From: Ulvibacter litoralis
GTDB lineage: Bacteria > Bacteroidota > Bacteroidia > Flavobacteriales > Flavobacteriaceae
Assembly: GCF_900102055.1 (NCBI RefSeq)
Contig: NZ_FNBA01000002.1
Span: 682,001 to 746,000 of the forward strand
Length of the DNA: 64,000 bases
Direction: 5' to 3'
In this document: positions 8,084 through 16,967 of the stretch, in pieces
Numbering within the stretch: position 1 is the first letter of the stretch
Layout of the letters: each line of letters begins with the position of its first letter
Notes under the pieces: generated by a model
Database searches by the model: none
What the model saw: only the letters and a program-made list of their open reading frames with translations
Told to the model about the DNA's origin: nothing
Made by a program: the position numbers and the translations under genes

Positions 8084-9043
8084 ATGAATCCATTTGATAA
8101 ACTATACAAACCAGGTAAAATGACATTGGGTATAGAGTTTCCTTTAGACAATGATTGGTCATCAGAAGGAAATCGCAAACGTTTGGAAGACAACCGACCT
8201 TTTGGCGTGCCCGATATTTCCAATCATTTAGCATTGGCACAACAAATTGACGAAGCAGGGTTCGCAGCTTTATGGATGCGAGATGTTCCTGTGTACGACC
8301 CTAATTTTGGCGATGGTGCACAATTGTTTGATACGCTTCCATATTTGGGCTATTTAGCTGCAGCGACTAAAAACATTTTGTTGGGTACTGCTGCTATTGT
8401 ATTACCCTTACAACAGCCAATAAAGTTAGCGAAAGCTGCTGCGACCATCGAAAATTTAAGTGACGGCAGACTTTTGTTAGGGTTAGGTTTGGGCGACAGA
8501 CCTGTGGAGTTCCCGATGTACAATATCGATTATAAAAAAAGCCCTGAAATCTTTCGAAGTAATCTTGACATTATTAAAGAAGCTTGGAAAACCAATAGCG
8601 ATTTAAAATCCAAGTATGATTTTTTAAGCAGTGACATAGAAGTGTATCCAAAACCGAAAAATGACATTCCGCTTGTAGTAGCTGGTCATTCCGGACAAAG
8701 TATTAATTGGATTGCCAAAAACGCACAAGCTTGGTTCAATTACCCAAGACCGGTAGCAGAAACCTTGGAAAACAGAAAATACTGGTGTAATGCTTTGTAT
8801 GATGAAGACCAAGCCGCAAAACCTTATATCACGGCTATACATTTAAACCTGTCTAAAGACGACAATGCGACTTTTAAACCACAACGTTTTGGTGGCACCG
8901 TGGGCATCAACCATCTCACCAAATATTTAAAAGCATATGAAAATGTGGGGGTTAACCATATGGCCATAAACCTCAGAAAATCTGAAACGCCCGTAAGTGA
9001 AGCTATTGCTAAAATTAAAGATGTTGTTTTACCAGAATTTTAA
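8084..9043 (+). CDS. LLM-class (luciferase-like) flavin-dependent oxidoreductase
   Basis: A protein of 319 residues from the chosen ATG at 8084 (MNPFDKLYKPGKM). A longer form from 8063 would start inside a hairpin. It has the bacterial-luciferase TIM-barrel pattern: AQQIDEAGFAALWMRDVPVY, TAAIVLPLQQPIKLAKAAAT, NLSDGRLLLGLGLGDRP. The family uses reduced F420 or FMN to oxidise or reduce small organic molecules. In Flavobacteriaceae, which generally lack F420, FMN is more likely (inference). The closest named group I recall is the TIGR03571-type subfamily, of unknown substrate. It is the last gene of the operator-controlled run, and its product likely works with the aldo/keto reductase. Confidence 0.85.
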   Translation: MNPFDKLYKPGKMTLGIEFPLDNDWSSEGNRKRLEDNRPFGVPDISNHLALAQQIDEAGFAALWMRDVPVYDPNFGDGAQLFDTLPYLGYLAAATKNILLGTAAIVLPLQQPIKLAKAAATIENLSDGRLLLGLGLGDRPVEFPMYNIDYKKSPEIFRSNLDIIKEAWKTNSDLKSKYDFLSSDIEVYPKPKNDIPLVVAGHSGQSINWIAKNAQAWFNYPRPVAETLENRKYWCNALYDEDQAAKPYITAIHLNLSKDDNATFKPQRFGGTVGINHLTKYLKAYENVGVNHMAINLRKSETPVSEAIAKIKDVVLPEF

Positions 9044-9429
9044 ATAACAAATTGAAAACAACCTAAGATCATTTTAGTTCATAGCATATGTATTGTTTTT
9101 ATAACTCTGTGTAGGTAATCATTTTTTCGGTGCGACAATGAACTAACGAGGCGTAAATATGCTTTTACATAAAAGCTGACGATATAGTCCTGACAGACGA
9201 TAGCTGCAATTATGTCAAATATCGCCCAAAAGCGCTATTCGCATAGTTACTATAAAATGTTCTATAATGGTCAGCATTATGTTACTTTGCTTTGGTAAAA
9301 GCAATAGTTTTATTTGCTGATTTTTCTTTTAAAAGTTTTCTTCTCAAGAGCTTCTTTTACTAAAGTTAATGAAACACTTTTTACACGAAACGACGATAGG
9401 AGAGAAGTGGAATGTGTGTGGAATGGTAA
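9044..9429. other. Convergent intergenic region, no gene seen
   Basis: This stretch of 386 bases lies between the end of the flavin oxidoreductase gene and the end of the LytTR regulator gene on the other strand. I see no open frame with coding character, no strong terminator hairpin and no repeat shared with the rest of the window. It may be decayed sequence. Confidence 0.4.
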
Positions 9430-10125
9430 TTAACTGTTATATAGCTTATTTACATTACTCTTGTAGGTTTGTCCAATAGGAATTCTATGCTCGTTTATTA
9501 AAATACGATTACCTTCTATAAGTTTAATTTTATCTATAGCAACAAGAAATGATTTATGAACTCTTAAAAAATTATCTTTATTTAAAATAGATTCGTAGTA
9601 CGATATTTTTTCGTGGCTAACAATCATTTCATTCTTTAAAAACAGTTTGGTGTAGTTACCATAAGCTTCAATATATTGCAAATCATTCAAATCTATTTGA
9701 TGGTGTTTTTTATCGCCTTTTACAAAGAATCGCGTAGATGTTTCAGCAACTTCTTTTGTAGTAGTTATTAAAGCAGAGGATTCAGAAACTTTATTTACGG
9801 CTTTTACCAGTCTATCAAAACTAAAGGGTTTTAAAAGGTAATCGACCACGTTTAATTCATAACTTTCTAAAGCATATTCCTTATAAGCGGTAGTTATAAT
9901 CGTTTTTGGTGGCTGGCTCAAGGTTTTTAGGAAGTCGAGACCTTTTAATTTAGGCATGTTAATATCTAAAAACATAAAATCCACCTTGTTTTCATTAAGA
10001 AATTGCATAGCTTCCATAGCGTTATAACAATTATGAACCAGTTCTATATGCGGAATCATATTACATAATTCCGTTATTACTTCATGAGCTAAAGGTTCAT
10101 CGTCAACAATTATAAACTTAAGCAT
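9430..10125 (-). CDS. LytTR-family response regulator
   Basis: A protein of 231 residues. The receiver domain (1-120) has the acidic pair in IIVDDEPLA, the phosphoacceptor Asp54 in FMFLDINMP and the Lys in YLLKPFSFD. The C-terminal LytTR DNA-binding domain (about 130-230) has FVKGDKKHHQIDLNDLQYIE and FLRVHKSFLVAIDKI. It overlaps the upstream histidine kinase gene by 8 bases, so the two are cotranslated partners. LytTR regulators bind imperfect direct repeats. The adjacent divergent ABC/permease-peptidase operon is the probable target (inference from position). Confidence 0.93.
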   Translation of the reverse strand: MLKFIIVDDEPLAHEVITELCNMIPHIELVHNCYNAMEAMQFLNENKVDFMFLDINMPKLKGLDFLKTLSQPPKTIITTAYKEYALESYELNVVDYLLKPFSFDRLVKAVNKVSESSALITTTKEVAETSTRFFVKGDKKHHQIDLNDLQYIEAYGNYTKLFLKNEMIVSHEKISYYESILNKDNFLRVHKSFLVAIDKIKLIEGNRILINEHRIPIGQTYKSNVNKLYNS

Positions 10126-11245
10126 GTGGTGGTATTTTTAAAGTTACTTTATAGGTGTTGAGAGTTGTATTAATTAATAGGGCATAGTTTTTTCCAAACA
10201 CTAGTTGTAATCGTCTTTTGAGATTCTCCAGACCTATTCCACCGTTGTTAGTATGCGTTCCATCGAAATTATTTTCAATTTCAAATTGTACAAAATTATC
10301 AGTATAAGTCAGATATATGTGAATGTATGCGTTGCTTTTAGACCATGATTCAACCCCATGTTTAAATGCATTTTCTAACAAGATAATGAATAGTAAAGGT
10401 TTTATTTTTAAATGAGTATCCACATCATAATGAAACAGAATATCAACATCTTTTTTATAACGAATTTTATGTAACTCTATATAATTATTTAAATAAGCTA
10501 TTTCTTCACCTATGGTAACAAAGTCTTTTTTACCTTCATAAATAGTATAGCGCATCATATCAGACAATTTTAAAATGACTTCTGGCGCCTTCTCCGAGTT
10601 TTTAATGGTTAAGGCATATAAATTATTTAAGGTATTGAAAAAGAAATGTGGGTTCATTTGTGCCTGCAGCATGGCTAATTCGGCTTGAGACTTTTCACTT
10701 TTCAAATTTTGAAACCATTTCCATTGTTCAAAAACCCAAAGGAAAAACAAAATTGGTATGGGTAAAAAGAAAATATAGAAAGGAAAATCTTCTTTAATTT
10801 CTAAATAGGTCTCTAAATCACCAGAAAACAACCTTAAATAAAGAAAATATATAAATAATGGTATATAAATAAGTGCAATAAGTTTCCAGTACTTTTTTAT
10901 AAATGCAGGAACCAGTAAATACACAACACCTATCCAAAACCCCATTAATAGTATAAAAGTCACTGGATTATCTGGCATATCCATTAAAATATCTATACCT
11001 AATGCTACGCTAAAAAGAATAATCAAAACTATTACCTTAAGTATGGTAGCACCTTGACGCTTTAAATAGTTGTAATTATGAATTGGTAATGCTATGGCCA
11101 ACCACCAAAATAGTGTGATTAATATAACTTCAAGTGGATCATCATTAGGAATAAGTATGACACCAAAATAATCCAACATATAAAATATGGGTACGATAAT
11201 TAGCGCAATTAAAAAGGCTCTGTATTTTTTGATGTACTCAACCAT
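10118..11245 (-). CDS. LytS/YehU-type sensor histidine kinase
   Basis: A protein of 375 residues. About six hydrophobic helices in residues 1-160 form a membrane sensor with little extracellular sequence. The His-kinase domain then has the phospho-His motif QAQMNPHFFFNTLNNLYALT, followed by an ATPase part with LLENAFKHGVESW and GGIGLENLKRRL. It pairs with the overlapping LytTR regulator downstream. Its ATG lies four bases after a perfect TAnnTTTG element, so the transcript may be nearly leaderless. Homologous systems often sense membrane or cell-wall stress and regulate an adjacent ABC transporter, which is also present here. Confidence 0.92.
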   Translation of the reverse strand: MVEYIKKYRAFLIALIIVPIFYMLDYFGVILIPNDDPLEVILITLFWWLAIALPIHNYNYLKRQGATILKVIVLIILFSVALGIDILMDMPDNPVTFILLMGFWIGVVYLLVPAFIKKYWKLIALIYIPLFIYFLYLRLFSGDLETYLEIKEDFPFYIFFLPIPILFFLWVFEQWKWFQNLKSEKSQAELAMLQAQMNPHFFFNTLNNLYALTIKNSEKAPEVILKLSDMMRYTIYEGKKDFVTIGEEIAYLNNYIELHKIRYKKDVDILFHYDVDTHLKIKPLLFIILLENAFKHGVESWSKSNAYIHIYLTYTDNFVQFEIENNFDGTHTNNGGIGLENLKRRLQLVFGKNYALLINTTLNTYKVTLKIPPHA

Positions 11246-11249
11246 ACAG

Positions 11250-11280
11250 CAAAAGTAAGTATGTAATCATGCATTAACAA
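11250..11280 (-). promoter_or_regulatory. Bacteroidota-type promoter for lytS-lytTR pair
   Basis: On the minus strand: TTG at 11278-11280, 20 bases, then TACTTTTG at 11250-11257, an exact TAnnTTTG. The -7 box ends four bases before the ATG, placing transcription start at or next to the start codon. Confidence 0.65.
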
Positions 11281-11355
11281 GAAAGTTGATAGACACTATT
11301 ATAATTAGTACAAACACTATTGTTTTTTACATGAACAGGATTGATACAGTTTTTC

Positions 11356-11427
11356 ATGGTGTATGACCTTAAACGAACACCATACATCATATTAATTATA
11401 ACCGACTTTCTCTTCATTATATGTTTG
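11356..11427 (+). promoter_or_regulatory. Candidate regulatory region of ABC operon
   Basis: TATGTTTG (11420-11427) fits the -7 consensus, but no TTG lies 16-20 bases upstream. Instead an inverted repeat ATGGTGT (11356-11362) / ACACCAT (11377-11383) is centred about 55 bases upstream of the -7 box. A missing -33 with an upstream repeat fits an activated promoter, plausibly by the adjacent LytTR regulator (inference). Confidence 0.4.
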
Positions 11428-11472
11428 TCTCAAATGAAACTAAAACAGGACATCAATTAAAAATCAACAGAT

Positions 11473-12357
11473 ATGAACAGATTACAAATCAATAATTTAA
11501 GCAAAACCTATCCTAATGGTGTTAAGGCATTAAACGACATTAATTTGGAAATCACCAATGGTATGTTTGGTTTGTTAGGCGCAAATGGTGCTGGCAAGTC
11601 TTCCTTAATGCGAACCATTGCATCATTACAAGAGCCAACTTCCGGAACTATTTCTTTTAATGAATCTGACATCATAAAAAAGCCTGAACATATTAGACAG
11701 CATTTAGGGTATTTACCTCAAGAGTTTGGTGTATATCCTAAAATTTCAGCAGAAAAATTACTCAATCATTTAGCTATTATAAAAGGTATATTAGATAAAA
11801 AACAGCGTAAAGAACAAGTAACAGCCTTGTTGCAACAGGTTAATTTATACCAACACAGAAAAAAGTCGGTCTATACCTTTTCTGGAGGCATGCGTCAGCG
11901 TTTTGGTATTGCACAAGCCTTATTAGGAAATCCACAAATAATTATTGTAGATGAACCAACGGCAGGTTTAGACCCTGAAGAAAGCAATCGGTTTTTAAAC
12001 CTATTAAGTGAAATAGGGGAGAACGTTATTGTTATTTTATCAACACACATTGTTGAAGATGTCAGGAACTTATGTCCTAAAATGGCCATATTATCTAATG
12101 GCGAAATTATTTCTGAAGGAAACCCAAAAGATTTAGTGGCGCGTATTGAAGGTAAAATATGGACAAAGATGGTGCCTAAAAAAGACATTGACGTGTATAA
12201 AAACACATGTGATGTTATCTCAACAAAATTAGTTGCAGGTGACACTCAAATAAGAGTATTGTCTGATAATAAACCAGAAGAAGGTTTTCAATTAATTACT
12301 CCCAATTTAGAAGATTTCTATTTCACGACACTTTTTAATAATCCAACAAAAAAGTAA
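11473..12357 (+). CDS. ABC transporter ATP-binding protein
   Basis: A protein of 294 residues. The nucleotide-binding domain (1-225) has Walker A GANGAGKSS, signature FSGGMRQRFG, Walker B IIIVDEPTAGLDP and the switch His in STHIVEDV. A C-terminal extension of about 70 residues follows, as in ABC-2 exporter ATPases of the CcmA type. It is cytoplasmic and powers the permease encoded 6 bases downstream. The pair faces the LytS/LytTR genes, an arrangement known for stress-inducible exporters. The transported substrate is unknown. Confidence 0.94.
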   Translation: MNRLQINNLSKTYPNGVKALNDINLEITNGMFGLLGANGAGKSSLMRTIASLQEPTSGTISFNESDIIKKPEHIRQHLGYLPQEFGVYPKISAEKLLNHLAIIKGILDKKQRKEQVTALLQQVNLYQHRKKSVYTFSGGMRQRFGIAQALLGNPQIIIVDEPTAGLDPEESNRFLNLLSEIGENVIVILSTHIVEDVRNLCPKMAILSNGEIISEGNPKDLVARIEGKIWTKMVPKKDIDVYKNTCDVISTKLVAGDTQIRVLSDNKPEEGFQLITPNLEDFYFTTLFNNPTKK

Positions 12358-12363
12358 TAAGTT

Positions 12364-15300
12364 ATGTTTACGCAATTATTAAAATTTGAAGTTTTTTATC
12401 AAGTAAAACAGCGCGCATTTCCCATATTTGTCATCTTGTTTTTATTCTTGGGAATTTTTGTTGGTAGGCAAGGGTTTGCACCAACAGGCGTTGATTATAA
12501 TTCAGTTTATCAAGTGTATTTCCATACCAGTTTATTTACATTAGGGAGTGTTTTTATAATTATGTTCTTTGCCGTTAGTGCTATGCTTCGCGATAAGCAG
12601 CATAATATGGAATCGCTTATTTACAGTTCTTCAATACAAAAGGCACAGTACTTCTGGAGCCGGTTTTTAGGCACGTTTATATTTAGTGTTTTAGCGTTTA
12701 CACCATTTATTTTAGGGTATATCTTTGGAAACTATTTTTCGGATTTGGATGCAGAACGTTTAGGTGAGTTTCAATTACTAACCTATGTTCAACCATGGCT
12801 GTACATTGTTTTACCTAATTTGTTTATATGTTCAGCTATCATATTTTCTGTAAGTGCCATAACAAAAAGTAGTATAGCAACGTATGTAAGTGCCGTATTT
12901 GTTTACATGTTATATTTTGTTTGTTCGCTATTTTTAAACTCGCCTTTATTAGCACAAGCTGTTCCTGCCTCGCCAGAAGCTATGGCTATAGCAGCAGTTG
13001 CAGACCCCTTTGGTGTGGCTGCTTTTTTTGAGCAAACACAATATTGGACACCTTTACAAAAAAACTCACAATTACTATCGTTTTCCGGATTGTTTTTATG
13101 GAATAGATTGCTTTGGATAGTCGTTGGTTTAGTAATATTACTTGGAACCTACAGCTTATTTTCTTTTCGAAAAATCACTAAAAAAGTAAAGAAAGCAAAA
13201 AATTCTATAAGTAAGATCACGCCATCAATAGCTTATAAACCTATACAAACACTACATAATTTTAAAGCGCAGTGTCTAGCATTTTTATCCTTATTAAAAA
13301 TAGAGTTAACAGGTGTTTTTAAAAGTTTGCCATTTATAGCCGTATTAATAATGTGGTTAGTTATTGTATTTTCAGAATTGTATAGTACCGTTATTAGCGG
13401 TGGAGAATATGGTGTGAGTCAATATCCTTTTACAAATCAGCTCATAAGTTTAATAGTAGATCCGTTAACGCTTTTCAGTCTCATTTTAATCATTTTTTAC
13501 AGTGCTGAAATTGTTTGGAAAGAACGTAGCCTAAACTTTAATCTCATTGTAGATGCGGTGCCCACAAAAAACAGCATGTTCTTTCTCTCAAAGTTCTTTG
13601 CCATTTTATTGTTACCAGTTATTCTAATTACCACTGGAATTATAATGTGCATCATATTTCAAATAGGTTTAAACTATAACAATTTCGAATTTAGCCTTTA
13701 TGCCTCTTTGTATTACCATTACGGCTTGCAACTTGCTGTATTTAGTATGATTGCCTTATTTATTAACAGTTTAGCAAAAAGTAAGTATTTAGGTATGGGA
13801 ATCTTTGGCTTGATTGTATTGTTAAGTATAAAATCTGATGCATTAGGACTTGAACACCCATTAACAAGCCTTGGGTTTATGCCACGAATTTTCTATACGA
13901 ATATGAATGGTTTTTATGGTGGTTTAGGTTTATTCAATCATTTAGCTATGTATTGGTTATCCTTTGGATTGTTGTTGGTATTCGTCTCTTTTAAAATTTG
14001 GAATAGAGGGGTAGTGGCTAACTTTTCAACGAAACTCAAGCAATTTACAAACGGTTGTACAACGATTCAAAAAGTATCCTTTTCATTTTTAATATTAGTA
14101 TTTTTAAGCTTCGGAAGTGTGATTTTTTACAATGTAAATATCATTTCAGATTATGTAACAACAGGCAACAGTTTAGAATTTAGAGAACAGTATGAAAAAA
14201 AATTCAAACAGTATGGAGATTTAGAGCGACCATATTCCATATCGAGAAAAACAGAAGTTGCTATTTTTCCTGGAGAAAGACGCTATTCCATAAAAGCAGA
14301 TTATATATTGAAAAACGGAAGTGAAAAACCTTTATCTGAAGTTTTTGTTACTGAACGCCTTCCGTTAGAATCTATAACTATAGAAAATGCAAATTTAATA
14401 GTGCATGATACTACTTATGGTGTTTATCTATTTCAATTTAAGAAGCCATTACAGCCCAATGATTCTATACGTTATAGTTATAAATTAAAACATGTGTTGA
14501 AAGGTTATGAAGAAAATAAAACTATTGTAAATAATGGTACTTACATAACACACAGAAATTTTGAGCCTATGTTGGGTTATAGTTCTGGCATGGAAATCAC
14601 TAACAAAGTAGAACGAAAAAAAAGAAATTTACCAAAGCGTGAAGAAGAGATTATTTCAGATGAACATATTGCTCTTGAAGGTTTTAACAATGAAAAAATA
14701 AACTTCGAAACCATTGTTTCTACAAGTAGTAATCAAATGGCTTTGAGTTCTGGTAACTTGGTAAAACAATGGTCAGAAAATAATAGAAACTATTTTCACT
14801 ATAAAACCAAGAATAAAGTCATACCAATGATTGCCTATTTTTCAGCCAACTATAAAACCAAAAAAGTGGAATACAAAGGCATTTCTATTGAGCAGTATTA
14901 TGATGCAGCACATGCATTTAATATAGAAGAGATTGAAAATAGTGCCAAACAAACCTTAAATTATTGTGAGGAAAACTTTGGAGACTATGCTTTTAACCAT
15001 GTTAGAATAGCAGAAGTTCCGTCACACTGGTCGTTTGGTGGATTTGCACACCCAGGAGTGATTAGTATGGTTGAAGACCGTTTGTATTTAGCAGATGTTA
15101 GAAACGAAGAAACTTTCAATTTGGTTGCTAAAAGGACCATTCATGAAGTTGCACATCAATATTGGGGACATACGTTGTCTGCAAAACCAGTCGCAGGTGG
15201 ATCTATTTTTGTAGAAGGTTTTGCAAAATATACCGAAGCTGTTGTTATGGAAAAAATGTATGGGAAACGTGCTGTCTATGAATTGAGTGAAAATGCTAGA

Positions 15301-15921
15301 AGACGTTATTTTTCAGGAAGATCTTTTGCAAGCGACCTAGAACCACCTGTTTATAAAGTACTTGGTCAAGGTTATATTTCTTATGGAAAAGCACTAAACG
15401 TTATGCTAGCATTACGAGACCTTATTGGCGAAGAACAAGTAAATCATGTTTTAAAAACAATAACAGATACATATCGAAACAGTAATACTTTGGAAGCAAA
15501 TACTATTGAATTTTTGGATTTACTTTATAACGTCGCACCAAAAGAACAACATCATTTGATTGACGATTGGTTTAAAAAAGTAATAACGTATAACTTAAGC
15601 ATTGAGAAGAGTTCTTATAAAGCATTAGAAAATGGTACTTATGAGATTTCAGCAACTATAAAAGCGAAGCGTTTTGAAACGATAGCTAATGGAGAAACAG
15701 TCCAAATAGAAATTAACGAGCCTATTAAAATAGGAGTCTTTACAACGCATCCATCATTAGTTAAAGATGATAGTTCTGTTCTGCATTATGAGTCAAATCA
15801 AATTAACGACGAAATCACGGAAGTTAAGTTTATAGTAAACGAAATTCCCAATTACATTGCTATTGATCCTTTTGGTACAAGAACTGATCAGAATTTAGTT
15901 GATAATATATTTAGGTTTTAA
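12364..15921 (+). CDS. ABC-2 permease fused to M1-type metallopeptidase domain
   Basis: A protein of 1185 residues. Residues 1 to about 590 hold two sets of roughly six membrane helices each (ABC-2 permease halves, starting FPIFVILFLFLGIFVGRQG and FIAVLIMWLVIVFSELY). The C-terminal half lies outside the membrane and is an M1/gluzincin peptidase domain with zinc motif HEVAH (His927, Glu928, His931) and the downstream Glu of VEGFAKYTEA (Glu951). The exopeptidase motif that is GxMEN in classical M1 aminopeptidases reads GGFAHPG here, so free N-terminus recognition may be altered. Such fusions are recurrent in Bacteroidota. They probably couple export with processing of peptides (inference). This is the largest gene of the left half and contains the only CTTCGGAA octamer before 18.5 kb. 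Confidence 0.88.
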   Translation: MFTQLLKFEVFYQVKQRAFPIFVILFLFLGIFVGRQGFAPTGVDYNSVYQVYFHTSLFTLGSVFIIMFFAVSAMLRDKQHNMESLIYSSSIQKAQYFWSRFLGTFIFSVLAFTPFILGYIFGNYFSDLDAERLGEFQLLTYVQPWLYIVLPNLFICSAIIFSVSAITKSSIATYVSAVFVYMLYFVCSLFLNSPLLAQAVPASPEAMAIAAVADPFGVAAFFEQTQYWTPLQKNSQLLSFSGLFLWNRLLWIVVGLVILLGTYSLFSFRKITKKVKKAKNSISKITPSIAYKPIQTLHNFKAQCLAFLSLLKIELTGVFKSLPFIAVLIMWLVIVFSELYSTVISGGEYGVSQYPFTNQLISLIVDPLTLFSLILIIFYSAEIVWKERSLNFNLIVDAVPTKNSMFFLSKFFAILLLPVILITTGIIMCIIFQIGLNYNNFEFSLYASLYYHYGLQLAVFSMIALFINSLAKSKYLGMGIFGLIVLLSIKSDALGLEHPLTSLGFMPRIFYTNMNGFYGGLGLFNHLAMYWLSFGLLLVFVSFKIWNRGVVANFSTKLKQFTNGCTTIQKVSFSFLILVFLSFGSVIFYNVNIISDYVTTGNSLEFREQYEKKFKQYGDLERPYSISRKTEVAIFPGERRYSIKADYILKNGSEKPLSEVFVTERLPLESITIENANLIVHDTTYGVYLFQFKKPLQPNDSIRYSYKLKHVLKGYEENKTIVNNGTYITHRNFEPMLGYSSGMEITNKVERKKRNLPKREEEIISDEHIALEGFNNEKINFETIVSTSSNQMALSSGNLVKQWSENNRNYFHYKTKNKVIPMIAYFSANYKTKKVEYKGISIEQYYDAAHAFNIEEIENSAKQTLNYCEENFGDYAFNHVRIAEVPSHWSFGGFAHPGVISMVEDRLYLADVRNEETFNLVAKRTIHEVAHQYWGHTLSAKPVAGGSIFVEGFAKYTEAVVMEKMYGKRAVYELSENARRRYFSGRSFASDLEPPVYKVLGQGYISYGKALNVMLALRDLIGEEQVNHVLKTITDTYRNSNTLEANTIEFLDLLYNVAPKEQHHLIDDWFKKVITYNLSIEKSSYKALENGTYEISATIKAKRFETIANGETVQIEINEPIKIGVFTTHPSLVKDDSSVLHYESNQINDEITEVKFIVNEIPNYIAIDPFGTRTDQNLVDNIFRF

Positions 15922-15972
15922 CAAAAGAATTCTAAAAACAAATAGGATTTCGATGATAACTTTGGCCTCATA

Positions 15973-15990
15973 ACCCCGATGCTTCGGGGT
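15973..15990 (+). terminator. GC-rich hairpin after the ABC-peptidase gene
   Basis: ACCCCGA (15973-15979) and TCGGGGT (15984-15990) close on the tetraloop TGCT. It lies about 50 bases after the peptidase stop. There is no strong T-run, so it is either an imperfect terminator or one of the spacer's REP-like elements. Confidence 0.45.
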
Positions 15991-16155
15991 GGTTAAAACA
16001 ATAGGAGAAATGAGCGTGTATATTTTAGGGGTTTAGTAATACTGTTTCTGAAGAACTTCAATTATACAAGGGATTTCAAAGTAATCTTAATCTGTTCCAA
16101 TGTTTACTAAAATATAGCGAATGAGCCGTTAATTGTTTCCAAAGTTTTATGCAGC

Positions 16156-16175
16156 CCTGCCTGCCGGCAGGCAGG
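16156..16175. repeat. Perfect 20-base palindrome CCTGCCTGCC/GGCAGGCAGG
   Basis: An uninterrupted self-complementary 20-mer, strongly GC-rich in an AT-rich spacer, with an internal CTGC/GCAG reiteration. Palindromes of this CCTGCC-GGCAGG type are, to my knowledge, dispersed in intergenic DNA of many Bacteroidota. There is only one copy in this window. Confidence 0.6.
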
Positions 16176-16255
16176 CTTGATTTTTTGTTTAGCTCACGCC
16201 TTAATATTTTATTGGAGTTCGTGAATCTCCTTCGTCGATTTCTTTTTTTAACTTG

Positions 16256-16284
16256 TCTACCGAAGCTTTTTCAGCGAAGGTAGA
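16256..16284. repeat. Inverted repeat TCTACC/GGTAGA
   Basis: TCTACC (16256-16261) pairs with GGTAGA (16279-16284). The outer CTTG (16252-16255) and AAG (16287-16289) extend the stem with a short bulge. The loop has GAAGC and related bases. Its function is unknown; it could be part of a decayed mobile element or a small structured RNA. Confidence 0.4.
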
Positions 16285-16441
16285 TCAAGGAAAAAAGATA
16301 ATAATAAACCATTAATAGTCACAATTTCAAATTCTATTTCTAAATGTTATTTAACTGCTCAAATCAAAAAAAGTTGAATAATTGCAGAATTTGAGCAAGT
16401 GTACAGAAATTATATCGCAGAGTAATTTTAAGCTCTTGTGG

Positions 16442-16545
16442 CAATCCATGAGAATCGTCTAAAATTTTTTATGACGTGCATTTTATCGAATACGCGATTT
16501 TTAATAAGAGCAAAAAGGCAAGCTTTTATTTTGGCTCTGGCAAAG
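16442..16545. repeat. Dispersed repeat, copy 2 (partner at 2158-2260)
   Basis: It shares GCAAGCTTTTATTTTGGCT (16518-16536) with copy 1, followed by CTCTGGCAAAGC versus TTTGGCCAAGC. An upstream CAATC...GAGAATC block is at matching distance. It is immediately followed by the perfect palindrome at 16553-16568. Confidence 0.5.
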
Positions 16546-16552
16546 CGGCTGG

Positions 16553-16568
16553 TCCCGAAGCTTCGGGA
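16553..16568. repeat. Perfect 16-base palindrome TCCCGAAG/CTTCGGGA
   Basis: Fully self-complementary around a central AAGCTT. It directly abuts dispersed repeat copy 2. Its half CTTCGGGA resembles, but does not match, the over-represented octamer CTTCGGAA. Confidence 0.55.
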
Positions 16569-16706
16569 GTGTTTTAAAAATGATTGCATTAGCAATTATA
16601 TTTTAAAAAAGCAATAAGTGCATTTGGTAGCGGCTATTTTACATAACGGCTAATTATAGCTATCAAATGGATAAACCACTCTTATTGACAAAACAATACA
16701 TTTGTA

Positions 16707-16738
<32 letters not shown>

Positions 16739-16967
16739 TAACACTCTACTTCAAAAACTCACTATTTCTAATTAAATACCAATAAATCAAGTTATTACTT
16801 CCTTTTATTCTGAGCATAAAAATAAATTTATTGCTTTTTATCGAGAATTAACTACCGTTTACCTATATTTACAAGCAATTTAACATTTCAATTCGTACAA
16901 ATATTAAAAAAATTAAAACTAAAAGGTTTCCCCCAAGAAATCAAAACTTAACCTAAACTGATTATTT

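Noticed and set aside
9044-9429. Possible pseudogene in the convergent gap
   Set aside because: No frame gave recognisable protein similarity by eye, so I only record the gap as empty.
16697-16704. TACATTTG as promoter of the surface protein gene
   Set aside because: It fits the -7 consensus but lies about 260 bases from the start codon and lacks a TTG at proper distance; too weak to call.
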